DNA of 13,070 bases, taken from Bryobacterales bacterium. Its GTDB lineage: Bacteria > Acidobacteriota > Terriglobia > Bryobacterales > Bryobacteraceae. The stretch lies in the NCBI GenBank assembly GCA_025456495.1, contig JALOKO010000046.1:1-13070 (forward strand), read 5' to 3'. Under the pieces are notes generated by a model that saw nothing but the letters and a program-made list of their open reading frames with translations, was not told the origin of the DNA and ran no database searches. This document shows, piece by piece, positions 5,958 to 13,070 of this stretch. Both the position numbers and the translations under genes were made by a program. Every line of letters starts with the position of its first letter. Within the stretch, counting starts at the first letter, position 1.

Positions 5958-8900
5958 ATGAAACGGATCTTTTTATCCGCCATATCGCTTCTTGTGGTTA
6001 GTGCCATGTTGTTGGGCCAGGACCCGCGTGGCACCATCTTGGGCCGAGTAACTGATCCTTCCGGGGTTGGAATCCCGGGAGTGAGCCTTCGGGTGACGAA
6101 CGAAGAAACAGGCGTTACGATCACCGCCAATTCCTCGCCAACCGGCGACTATCGGATTTCCTATCTCATTCCCGGCAGGTACCGGGTAGAAGCCGAGATG
6201 GCCGGATTCTCGAAGTTGGTTCGCAGTGCCATTCAGGTACGAACAACTGAGACCGTCACGCTTGATCTACCATTGGCCATTGGCGAGGTCAGCGAGGTCG
6301 TTGAAGTTACCAGCGAAACTCCACTGCTGGAAGTATCCGACGTAAACCTTGGGCAGGTGGTGGACCAGCGCCGCATTGAGGAATTGCCACTCTTCGCCGG
6401 GAACGCAATGGACCTGGTCCACTTGGCCCCCGGCACGGTGAACGGCACCAACCTGCGTCTGCGCAAGGCGCCCTTCAACAATGCGCCCAGCCAGTTCGGC
6501 ACCAACGGCGTATCCAACTACAACAATGACTTCACCATTGATGGCGTGGTGAACGTGTACAGTGATGGCACCCAGCCCCGCGTTGCCTTTTCCCCTCCCC
6601 AGACTGCCATTGGCGAATTCAAGGTGCAGACCAGCAGCTTCGATGCCTCATCGGGTTTCTCTTTAGGTTCGGTCGTGAATGTCACCACGAAGTCCGGCAC
6701 GAATACTCTTCGAGGCGAAGTCCACCACTGGCTACGCCATTCGAAGCTCGATTCACCCACCATCTTCCAGAGACGCTCCGGGACAGGAGTGCCCCTCTAC
6801 CAGGACAATCGCTTCGGCGGGTCCGTTGGCGGGCCGCTCTACATTCCCAAGGTCTACGACGGCCGCAATCGCACATTCTGGTTCTACGCGATTGAAGCGA
6901 ATCTGTTCGGCGATCCGAATGTAGGCAGCCGCTTCTCCACGGTACCCACCGACGAGATGCGTCGCGGTGACCTGTCGCCACTCCTGGCCTTGAGCGCGAA
7001 CAACCAGGTGTACGATCCGCTATCCACAACCCCCGCGCCGAACGGCCGTTTTCGCCGGACTCCCATCGCCGACAACCGCATCCCGAACGCACGGTTGGAT
7101 CCGGTAGCGCAGAACCTGCTGCGCGCATGGCCCTCGCCGAACCGGCAAGGTACCGATGACTTTCGGCAGAACTTCTTCCTTGCGGGCAAGGCCCTTGAGA
7201 CCTACTGGACCAACATTGGACGTGTAGACCATGTCTTCAGCGAGAACCACCGCATCTTTTTCCGTTTCCACCGCGACTATTGGGAAGAGGACAAGAATCG
7301 CTGGTACGGTCCGGACTTTGTCGACGGAATCATCCTGAACCGCATCAACCGTGGTGCCGCACTGGATGATGTCATTGTGCTCAGCCCCAGCGTCCTGTTG
7401 AACTTCCGCTATGGCTTGACGCAGCAGGAATTCCCGGAACGGCGCGTCAGTCAGGGCCAGGACCTTGCGGCCCTTGGATTTTCCAGTCAGCTCGTCAATG
7501 CCGTCGACCGCTCAGTTGCCACCTTCCCGCGTCTGGCCGTGGCCCCTTGGTCTACGGCGAGTGGATGGGAATCCGGCGATGGCGTCACCGCCTCTCTGAT
7601 TCACAACTTCAACACCACCGTCAGCATCAACAAGTCCAAGCACAGCATTCGCATTGGCTTCGACTGGCGCAACCTGCGCGAAAATCGCAACCGCTTCCCG
7701 CAACAGACTTCGCCAGATCTCAGCTTCAACTCGACATTCACCCGAGGGGAGTTGGATTCGGCGCCGCCTCCACAGGTAGGAGGCGAGATCGCCAGCTTCC
7801 TGCTGGGGATTCCCGCTGGCTCCATGGCCGTGGTGGCTTCCTACGCTGAGCGGAATTCGCTTTTCGGCTTCTATCTCCAGGACGACATCAAGGTATCTCG
7901 TAAGCTTACCCTCAACATCGGCTTGCGCTACGAAGTGGAAAACGCCACCACAGAGCGCTTCAACCGCTCCGTCCGCAACTTTGCCGAAACCGCGGCGAGT
8001 CCCATCGAGGCGCAGGCGCAGGCCAATTACGCCCGAAACCCGATTCCAGAGCTCGCGGTAGCGGACTTCCGCGTCCGCGGCGGCCTCACCTTTGTCGGCG
8101 TCGGCAGCAATCCGCGCGGCTACTGGAACCCCGCCCAGAACAACCTGATGCCACGCATTGGCCTGGCTTATCAGTTGAATGACAAAACCGTGTTCCGCGG
8201 TGGTTACGGCATCTTTTTTGCACCGTTGGGCACCCTTTACACCAACACCGAACCTGCTGGTTTCACCCTGTCCACGCCCATCCAGGCCTCGCTCGATAAC
8301 GGCTTGACCTTCCTCGCAACCACCGCGAACCCCTTCCCGAACGGGCTACTGCAGCCCCTCGGCGCCGATGGAGGCCTGATGACCAACATCGGCCAGAACG
8401 TAACCGCGTTTCCGGACTCCCGCAAGAACGCCTACGCCCAGCGGTGGAGCGCGGGCTTCCAACGTACTTTGCCTGCCCAGTTCCTGGTGGAAGCAAGCTA
8501 TGTCGGCAACAGGTCCACCCGCTTGAATGTGCTCCGCAACATGAACTTCACTCCCGGAGAGTTCCTCTCCACCAGCCCCGTGCGTGACCAAGCCACCATT
8601 GACTTCCTCGCGCGGAACTTCCCCAGCCCCTTCCGAGGCACCGACCCCATCTTTGGCGCCAACATGTCACGCGCCAACCTGCTTCGGCCCTTCCCGCAGT
8701 TCAACGCAGTGAACATTCATGAACCCGTGGGATACGGCTGGTATCACTCTCTGCAAATGCGCCTGGAAAAGCGCTTCACCAAGAGCTACACCGCGCAGAT
8801 GTCCTACACCTGGTCAAAGAATATGGAGGCGACAGAGTTCATGAACCTCCAGGACCCCACTCCCTACGAAGTGGTTTCAGCGCTTGACCGCACCCATCGC

Positions 8901-9419
8901 GTTACAGCCTCCGGCATCTGGGAGATCCCCTATGGCAAAGGCCGCCAGTTCGGTGGAAACCTGCATCCAGTGGTGGATGGGATCTTCGGCGGCTGGCAGT
9001 TTAGTTCTTCCTGGCAACATCAGAGCGGCCAACCCCTCGGCTTTGGAAACGCGATCTTCAATGGCGACTTGAAGAATGTCGTTCTTCCTTCCGATCAACG
9101 CAGCGTGGACCAGTGGTTCAACCCGAATGCGGGATTCGTGATTCGAAACGAATTTCAGTTGGCCAGCAACCTGCGCCGCTTCCCCCTCCGCTTTAGCGGC
9201 ATCCGCGGACCCGTGCAGGACCGGCTGGATTTTGGCCTCATCAAGAACTTCCGCATCTCTGAGCGATTCGTGATGCAGTTCCGCGCTGAGACCTTCAACG
9301 CATTGGACTTCGCCAACCTGGCCAATCCCAACACCACGGTGACCTCAGGCGCGTTTGGCACCATCACTTCCCAGGATCCTCCGCGTTCCTGGCAGGGTGC
9401 TCTGAAGCTGAGCTTCTAG
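5958..9419 (+). CDS. Oar-like TonB-dependent outer-membrane receptor with carboxypeptidase-regulatory-like domain
   Basis: A protein of 1153 residues, the usual size for acidobacterial Oar-like receptors. A signal peptide (MKR, a hydrophobic core and LLGQ, cleaved near residue 21) is followed by a carboxypeptidase-regulatory-like beta domain at about 24-105 (GRVTDPSG, then TGDYRISYLIPGRYRV). A plug domain lies at about 120-260 (VVDQRRIEELP, DFTIDGV, SGFSLGSVVNVTTKSGTN), and a long beta-barrel rich in alternating aromatic strands follows. The chain ends in Phe (LKLSF), as is usual for outer-membrane barrels inserted by the BAM complex. It is expected to carry a large ligand across the outer membrane with TonB-ExbBD energy; the ligand is unknown, but the esterase gene downstream suggests carbohydrate or plant-derived material. 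No ribosome site precedes ATG 5958. The gene is probably monocistronic, because a very strong hairpin follows 16 nt after its stop. Confidence 0.93.
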   Translation: MKRIFLSAISLLVVSAMLLGQDPRGTILGRVTDPSGVGIPGVSLRVTNEETGVTITANSSPTGDYRISYLIPGRYRVEAEMAGFSKLVRSAIQVRTTETVTLDLPLAIGEVSEVVEVTSETPLLEVSDVNLGQVVDQRRIEELPLFAGNAMDLVHLAPGTVNGTNLRLRKAPFNNAPSQFGTNGVSNYNNDFTIDGVVNVYSDGTQPRVAFSPPQTAIGEFKVQTSSFDASSGFSLGSVVNVTTKSGTNTLRGEVHHWLRHSKLDSPTIFQRRSGTGVPLYQDNRFGGSVGGPLYIPKVYDGRNRTFWFYAIEANLFGDPNVGSRFSTVPTDEMRRGDLSPLLALSANNQVYDPLSTTPAPNGRFRRTPIADNRIPNARLDPVAQNLLRAWPSPNRQGTDDFRQNFFLAGKALETYWTNIGRVDHVFSENHRIFFRFHRDYWEEDKNRWYGPDFVDGIILNRINRGAALDDVIVLSPSVLLNFRYGLTQQEFPERRVSQGQDLAALGFSSQLVNAVDRSVATFPRLAVAPWSTASGWESGDGVTASLIHNFNTTVSINKSKHSIRIGFDWRNLRENRNRFPQQTSPDLSFNSTFTRGELDSAPPPQVGGEIASFLLGIPAGSMAVVASYAERNSLFGFYLQDDIKVSRKLTLNIGLRYEVENATTERFNRSVRNFAETAASPIEAQAQANYARNPIPELAVADFRVRGGLTFVGVGSNPRGYWNPAQNNLMPRIGLAYQLNDKTVFRGGYGIFFAPLGTLYTNTEPAGFTLSTPIQASLDNGLTFLATTANPFPNGLLQPLGADGGLMTNIGQNVTAFPDSRKNAYAQRWSAGFQRTLPAQFLVEASYVGNRSTRLNVLRNMNFTPGEFLSTSPVRDQATIDFLARNFPSPFRGTDPIFGANMSRANLLRPFPQFNAVNIHEPVGYGWYHSLQMRLEKRFTKSYTAQMSYTWSKNMEATEFMNLQDPTPYEVVSALDRTHRVTASGIWEIPYGKGRQFGGNLHPVVDGIFGGWQFSSSWQHQSGQPLGFGNAIFNGDLKNVVLPSDQRSVDQWFNPNAGFVIRNEFQLASNLRRFPLRFSGIRGPVQDRLDFGLIKNFRISERFVMQFRAETFNALDFANLANPNTTVTSGAFGTITSQDPPRSWQGALKLSF

Positions 9420-9435
9420 GTGTCCCCACAACCTT

Positions 9436-9480
9436 GCCCCGGGCGCCCGCCGCGACACACAGCGGGCGCCCGGGGCATTC
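9436..9480 (+). terminator. Strong terminator hairpin after the TonB receptor
   Basis: A perfect 15-bp stem (9436-9450 with 9462-9476) and an 11-nt loop begin 16 nt after the stop codon. Only a short ATTCTTC follows instead of a long T-run, but the stem is almost all G-C pairs and would be very stable. It separates the receptor from the downstream hydrolase, which therefore probably has its own promoter. Confidence 0.8.
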
Positions 9481-9677
9481 TTCGTCGGGGCCATCCTTTC
9501 CCCCCGAATCCTTCCTCGGTCCTGGATGGCGACACCTGCTCCGTCGCTAGAGCCAGCTTCCCCCCTCACCGCCACCCCACTTGCCGCCCACATCGCTGCG
9601 CGGGCGATTTCGATAGACTAGCGGCTGAACACCCCAACCAACCAATCGAGACATTGAGAAGCCAGAAAAATCCTCCC

Positions 9678-12038
9678 ATGCACACCTTCCGTCCTGCCTC
9701 GTTATTGCCCGTATTGACGACCGCCGTGGTCATGCTTTTGGGGGTTGGATTGCTGGCAGCCCAGGATGCGTCGGAGGCGCGTCGCGAGCAGACCCTCCAG
9801 GAACTGCTGCGGATCCTCACCCCTTCCCGCTCCCCGCACGCCGGACGCATCAACGCCCAGGACAACACCTGGGAGGAGTGGCAGCGCCGCACCGCCGAAC
9901 TCCCGCCGGACTTTGCGCGCATGCCTTCCCAGCCCTTTCTGCCGGACCCCTTGGCCGCGGTGCCCGAAGAGAACATCCCTGCCGTCCACGATGCCGCATC
10001 CTGGCAACAAAAGCGTGCCTGGATTGCCGCACAGGCCCAGCAGTGGTTTTACGGCAGTGTGCCCCCCGCCCCCACCAACCTGACAGCCGAGATCATCTCC
10101 TCCACCAAGGATGGCGACCTGATGCTTGAACAGGTGATGTTGTCCTTCGGCCCGGACCTGCGCGGACGCCTGCTGCTGGAAGTGGTCACCCCGCCCGGAC
10201 CCGGCCCCTTCCCGGTCTTCCTCACCAACCATCCCCGCTGGCGTCCCTGGATCTCCACCGCCGTGCGCCGCGGGTACATCGGCGTGTTCTACTCCGCCTC
10301 TGATCCGAACTACTCCATCCGCGATTACAGCGACGAGTACATCGACGTCTACCCCCAACATGACTTCTCCACCATCGCCCGCTGGGGCTGGGCGGCCAGT
10401 CGCGCCGTCGACTATCTGTTCACCCTGCCCAAGGTCAATCGTGCGCAAATCGGCATCACCGGCCACTCCCGCAACGGCAAGCAGGCACTGATGGCGGCGG
10501 CCTTCGATGAACGCATCGGCGCGGTCATCCTCTCCAGCGGCAACACCGGCGAAGCCACTCCATGGCGCTTTACGCCGGACATCTATTCCAACGAAACGCT
10601 GGAGCAGATCACCACCACCTTCCCCCACTGGTTCCATCCACGGCTGCGCTTCTTCGCGGGTCGCGAGCACAAACTCCCCATCGATCAGAACTCCATCATC
10701 AGCATGGTGGCGCCGCGCGGCCTGCTGATTGCGTCGGCCTACTCAGAGGGTCAGGGCGCTCCCTATGGCATTGAGCAGGGCTACCGCTCCGCGCAAGGCG
10801 TTTACCGGTTGCTGGGCGCTGAGGACAAGATCGCCCTCCATCTGCGCGCGGGCGAACACGCCACTACAGCCGGGGACATCGAACGCTACGTGGACTTCCT
10901 CGATCACGTGTTCGGACGCCCCGCGGCCCTTCGCCCGGATGCGCTCACACTGGATTACCAGCATCCGCGCTGGCAGTCGCTGGCCATCCAGGCCGGTGCC
11001 GCGAACGCCTTCCACACCCTGGCTCCGGTGCGCTTGCAGCCAGACCAGTGGCCCGCCCAAAGGCCCCGCGTGCGCGCGGCGCTGCAGGCGCTGTTCGGGG
11101 AAGAGCCTGCCGGCCTTTCCTTCGGCCTTCCGCCCAGCGGAGAGGCTTCCCGCTATCCCAATGACGGTTGGCTTTCAGGCCTCTTCGGCCGCCCCATCCA
11201 AGGCGAGTCCTTCACCTGGCAGCCTGTTGGCTTCGGTGACGATCTCCGGGCTGATCTCTATCGGCCTGTCGGCGCGCCCCCTGAGGCGCGCCTCCCCGTG
11301 CTCATCTGGTTGCATCAGGATGCCCACCCCACTGGCTACTCACGCTACTTCAAGCCGTGGTTGCAGCAGGCCATCGACAAGGGATTCGCCGTCCTTGTCT
11401 TTGACCAGATCGGCTACGGCTCACGCATCCACGAAGCCCGCGAGTTCTATCGCCGCTACCCCCGTTGGAGCCTGATGGGCAAGATGGTGGCCGACGCCCG
11501 CGCCGCCGTCGACATCGCCAGCCGACTTCCAGGATTGGACGCCAACCGCATCGCTCTTGCCGGGTGGAGCGTCGGCGCCCGCGTGGCCATGTATGCCGCG
11601 GCGTTGGAGCCGCGCGTCCGCGCCGTCGCCATGCATGCCGGTTTCCGTCCTCAGCGCCCAGCCAACGACGCCCAGGCCGCCCGCGAACTCGCCGAAACAG
11701 AGGGCCTCGCCCAGTACGGCCGCCTACAGGGACTGCTGCCGCAGTGGGACGCCTTCTCCACCCGTCCCAACGATCTCCCCATCGACGACCCGGAGGTACT
11801 CGCTCTGCTGAGTCCGCGACCGGTGCTGGTGATTGCCCCCCAGCGCGACCGCTACGCCGCACCTTCCCTGGTCCGCGCCACCATCTCCCGGGTGCGCCAG
11901 GTCTATGCACGCGAGCAAGCCGCGGACGCCCTGACATTCGAAGCGCCCCTGGACTTCAACCGATTCCCGGCGCCCACGCAATCCCTGTTGTTTGAGTGGC
12001 TGCGGCACGCCCTTCCGCCCGCTTTGCAAGCTCGTTGA
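9678..12038 (+). CDS. Exported tandem alpha/beta-hydrolase: CE15-like (glucuronoyl esterase type) domain plus dienelactone-hydrolase-like domain
   Basis: 786 residues from ATG 9678. The frame is open back to 9420, but the extra 86 residues are low-complexity, overlap the terminator and would bury the signal peptide (hydrophobic 9-27, AAQ site at 27-29). Domain 1 (about 95-415) has TGHSRNGK with Ser264, close to the GCSRxGK nucleophile motif of CE15 enzymes, a candidate acid Glu292 in TGEATPW, LPIDQNSIISMVAPRGLL and His394. Domain 2 (about 510-780) has GWSVG (Ser631) and Asp724 in PQRDRY, but the place of the usual third catalytic residue reads DFNRF, with Asn761 and no His. CE15 enzymes cut ester bonds between lignin and glucuronoxylan; this domain is a relative, so the exact ester is uncertain. 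The protein should act in the periplasm or outside the cell, together with the upstream receptor. A TAGACT box at 9614-9619 is a weak -10 candidate. Confidence 0.82.
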   Translation: MHTFRPASLLPVLTTAVVMLLGVGLLAAQDASEARREQTLQELLRILTPSRSPHAGRINAQDNTWEEWQRRTAELPPDFARMPSQPFLPDPLAAVPEENIPAVHDAASWQQKRAWIAAQAQQWFYGSVPPAPTNLTAEIISSTKDGDLMLEQVMLSFGPDLRGRLLLEVVTPPGPGPFPVFLTNHPRWRPWISTAVRRGYIGVFYSASDPNYSIRDYSDEYIDVYPQHDFSTIARWGWAASRAVDYLFTLPKVNRAQIGITGHSRNGKQALMAAAFDERIGAVILSSGNTGEATPWRFTPDIYSNETLEQITTTFPHWFHPRLRFFAGREHKLPIDQNSIISMVAPRGLLIASAYSEGQGAPYGIEQGYRSAQGVYRLLGAEDKIALHLRAGEHATTAGDIERYVDFLDHVFGRPAALRPDALTLDYQHPRWQSLAIQAGAANAFHTLAPVRLQPDQWPAQRPRVRAALQALFGEEPAGLSFGLPPSGEASRYPNDGWLSGLFGRPIQGESFTWQPVGFGDDLRADLYRPVGAPPEARLPVLIWLHQDAHPTGYSRYFKPWLQQAIDKGFAVLVFDQIGYGSRIHEAREFYRRYPRWSLMGKMVADARAAVDIASRLPGLDANRIALAGWSVGARVAMYAAALEPRVRAVAMHAGFRPQRPANDAQAARELAETEGLAQYGRLQGLLPQWDAFSTRPNDLPIDDPEVLALLSPRPVLVIAPQRDRYAAPSLVRATISRVRQVYAREQAADALTFEAPLDFNRFPAPTQSLLFEWLRHALPPALQAR

Positions 12039-12215
12039 CGCCGCACCCGAACGGCGGCCTACGCGAGAGTACGAACGGGGCCACACCCCACCCGTCACCC
12101 ACCCTACCGCCGGGGAAACGGCGTCACCGCTGGCATTCGCCTTCGCGCGATCACCCGCCCGTTATCGCCCATTCCATTCCACCCGCAGGGACAACCTCCG
12201 CTTCACCAGTTGTTG

Positions 12216-12527
12216 CTAGGATGAGTGCCCCCCCTCCAGCGAGACAACGATCTTGCAGCGAACGGGGATCTGTCCCGATTTTCTGTATCTCAAGCTTGGG
12301 GTCCATCCCGGTGAGGTAATCCTGGATTTTGCGTCATCGATAGAGGACTGGAGGAGTCGCAGTCGATACTCTCTGCGGGCAGCGTCAAGGGCGAGTTTGC
12401 GCTGATATCGCCCAGAAACAGCCGCTGCTACTAGGGCCGATGTCGCTGCTACCAGCGCTGAGACTATGGTGGCAACTGCTGCTAGCATCCCAACTTGTCG
12501 TGCGGCTAAGTCTGCCCAACCCATCAT
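12216..12527 (-). CDS. Small membrane protein, hypothetical (103 aa)
   Basis: I do not recognise this protein. A hydrophobic Ala/Val-rich segment (about residues 13-38) is followed by a basic, charged helix-like stretch (SGRYQRKLALDAARREYRLR, about 39-58), so it looks like a single-pass membrane anchor with a cytoplasmic helix. GAGGTG lies 7 nt before ATG 12527, which supports translation. Codon use differs from the neighbours (TTA, CTA, AGA and many A/T third positions), suggesting acquired DNA. The last 30 or so residues read through a short palindrome (12263-12282) and look unlike a folded protein, so the true end may have been altered by an insertion. It sits next to the intron remnant. 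Confidence 0.45.
   Translation of the reverse strand: MMGWADLAARQVGMLAAVATIVSALVAATSALVAAAVSGRYQRKLALDAARREYRLRLLQSSIDDAKSRITSPGWTPSLRYRKSGQIPVRCKIVVSLEGGHSS
12263..12282. repeat. Small REP-like hairpin, GGGA-TCTG-TCCC followed by T-rich
   Basis: A four-base stem with a four-base loop in a C/G-rich setting, followed by GATTTTCT. Short GGGA...TCCC hairpins of this kind recur as interspersed repeats in several soil-bacterial genomes, but a single copy in this window cannot prove repetition. It lies within the 3' part of the 12216-12527 reading frame. Confidence 0.25.
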
Positions 12528-12565
12528 TCGTTAGCACCTCACGGGCGAACGGCGAACGGGTCGCT

Positions 12566-12633
12566 GTAGGGATGGGAGTCGCCCCGCACCCCCCGCACAG
12601 ATCCGCACGGGCGCTGCTAACACATAGAAGTTC
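12566..12633 (-). mobile_element. Probable remnant of a group II intron 3' end (domains V and VI)
   Basis: Read on the minus strand, 12633-12600 is 34 nt, the size of domain V. It contains TGTTAGCAGCGC and ends in CGGATC, while 12599-12566 (TGTGCGGGGGG, a GC hairpin, then CCCTAC) has the shape of domain VI, with an A near the end and a terminal AC as at group II 3' splice sites. The 5' strand of domain V has decayed: it starts GAACTTCT, where a functional copy would have GAGC carrying the catalytic AGC triad, and it pairs poorly with its partner. No reverse transcriptase or maturase frame lies upstream on that strand, so this is a dead fragment if the reading is right. The identification rests on remembered family resemblance. 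Confidence 0.35.
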
Positions 12634-12904
12634 GGTATCAGGTATTCAGCCTGTCGGAGACTGACCCGTCATTGGTCCATGCCGGAAGCATTTCATGGTG
12701 GCTTTGTTCTAGACCCATGCATTCAATCCTCCAGATGCGGAGATTTCGAACCTCTACTCCCGATCCGCCCCTCTTGCTGGCGCCTTCCATGCAGGACCGG
12801 CTTCCGCCGAAGCACTTGGCCAGGCTATCTGCCCAGCCTTCGCTCCCATCCGAAGCAGCAAGCAAACCAGCCTTCTCCCAGGCCTGCAAGGCACGTTCTG
12901 CGTA

Positions 12905-12925
12905 GCCCAGGGTGAAGCCCTGGGC
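12905..12925. repeat. REP-like palindrome GCCCAGGG-TGAAG-CCCTGGGC
   Basis: A perfect 8-bp inverted repeat with a 5-nt loop, starting 3 nt past the stop codon of the minus-strand protein at 12929. CCCAGGG/CCCTGGG palindromes between genes are common interspersed elements in soil bacteria of this kind. It may also serve as a transcription terminator for the minus-strand gene, though no T-tract follows. Confidence 0.45.
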
Positions 12926-12928
12926 ATA

Positions 12929-13070
12929 CTACCCCCTCGTCCGTACGACCCTGTAAGGGGCGTTCAACAACGTATACGTTTGGCCAACCCCATTCTTGTC
13001 AGGAATCGGAAATGCTGATGATCTGGAGGCATGAACGGTGGCGTTGGTGTTTTGGATTACGGCGTAGATC
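12929..13070 (-). CDS. C-terminal fragment of an unidentified protein (46 residues visible)
   Basis: The minus-strand frame is open from the window edge (13069) to TAG at 12929-12931. The visible residues run from IYAVIQNTNATVHA to NAPYRVVRTRG. The first 15 codons strongly prefer C at the third position, as the other genes in this window do, and the composition is that of an ordinary folded protein. I do not recognise the family. The 12-bp palindrome AACGTATACGTT (12969-12980) falls inside it. The opposite strand offers a short frame from ATG 13031, which has poorer codon use and a ribosome site only one base from the start, so I favour the minus strand. Confidence 0.4.
   Translation of the reverse strand, partial: IYAVIQNTNATVHASRSSAFPIPDKNGVGQTYTLLNAPYRVVRTRG

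Larger units (their letters stand above)
12528..12928. other. Region without convincing genes: intron remnant plus decayed sequence
   Basis: Apart from the intron-like end at 12566-12633 and the palindrome at 12905-12925, I see no supportable gene. GGCGAAC occurs twice with a 7-bp period around 12544-12557. A minus-strand frame at 12638-12889 is open for 83 codons but has no ribosome site, starts with TTG and shows no family features. The stretch looks like degraded mobile or repeat DNA. Confidence 0.45.

Noticed and set aside
9420..9677. 86-codon upstream extension of the hydrolase (GTG 9420)
   Set aside because: It overlaps the terminator of the preceding gene, is Pro/Arg-rich and would place the signal peptide in the interior.
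9702..10670. Minus-strand open frame of 322 codons
   Set aside because: It is antisense to the hydrolase, whose plus-strand frame has clear catalytic motifs. The Gly-rich product is a GC-rich shadow.
12739..12757. tRNA T-arm-like sequence on the minus strand (GGTTCGAAATC)
   Set aside because: The stem closes with a G-U and a mismatch, and no matching acceptor 5' strand, anticodon arm or D-arm lies at the right distance.
12638..12889. Minus-strand frame of 83 codons
   Set aside because: It has a TTG start, no ribosome site and no recognisable features, and lies in repeat-like DNA.
13031..13070. Plus-strand frame starting MNGGVGVLDYGVD at the right edge
   Set aside because: Only 13 codons are visible, the GGAGG is one base from the ATG, and the opposite strand has better codon use.
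1..13070. CRISPR array, rRNA, intact insertion sequence or prophage genes
   Set aside because: I found no regularly spaced repeats, rRNA-like sequence or transposase/integrase motifs in the window.

Overview
The window looks like chromosomal DNA of an Acidobacteriota member, most likely of the Bryobacterales/Solibacter type. The main evidence is a 1153-residue Oar-like TonB-dependent receptor that opens with a carboxypeptidase-regulatory-like domain, a family greatly expanded in that group. GC-rich codon use and Gram-negative secretion signals fit. This placement is inferred from protein style, not from a marker gene.

Layout, left to right. (1) 1-1188, minus strand: a secreted reprolysin-like (M12B-type) zinc metalloprotease, cut by the window edge just after its zinc-binding HExxHxxGxxHD motif. 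(2) 1189-2006: about 800 bp without a convincing gene, containing a perfect inverted repeat, a pair of 21-bp-spaced direct repeats and a nested hairpin. (3) 2007-4268, plus strand: a P1B-type (Zn/Cd/Pb class) metal efflux ATPase with a departure from the canonical DKTGT motif. (4) 4211-5260, minus strand: a radical SAM protein with a SPASM-like Cys-rich C-terminus; its 3' end overlaps the ATPase 3' end by 58 bp, tail to tail. (5) 5261-5957: an intergenic region with tandem GATCGGAATTC repeats, a promoter-like element and a strong hairpin plus T-tract, which together could form a tiny transcription unit (candidate sRNA). A second promoter-like element of the same architecture lies directly before the next gene. 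(6) 5958-9419, plus strand: the TonB-dependent receptor, closed by a 15-bp perfect terminator hairpin. (7) 9678-12038, plus strand: an exported protein with two alpha/beta-hydrolase domains, the first resembling CE15 glucuronoyl esterases. (8) 12039-13070: a decayed stretch with a small membrane-protein gene of atypical codon use, a probable group II intron 3'-end remnant, REP-like palindromes and the C-terminal end of another minus-strand protein running off the window.

How the genes may work together. The receptor and the double hydrolase form a plausible outer-membrane uptake plus periplasmic de-esterification pair for plant-derived or other esterified carbohydrate. The ATPase would remove divalent heavy metal from the cytoplasm. 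Nothing in its sequence identifies the substrate of the radical SAM enzyme, but the motif ATCGGAAT occurs in the regions upstream of both the ATPase and the radical SAM gene, which hints at shared control. The least explained parts are the radical SAM gene, the 5390-5543 mini transcription unit and the intron relic.
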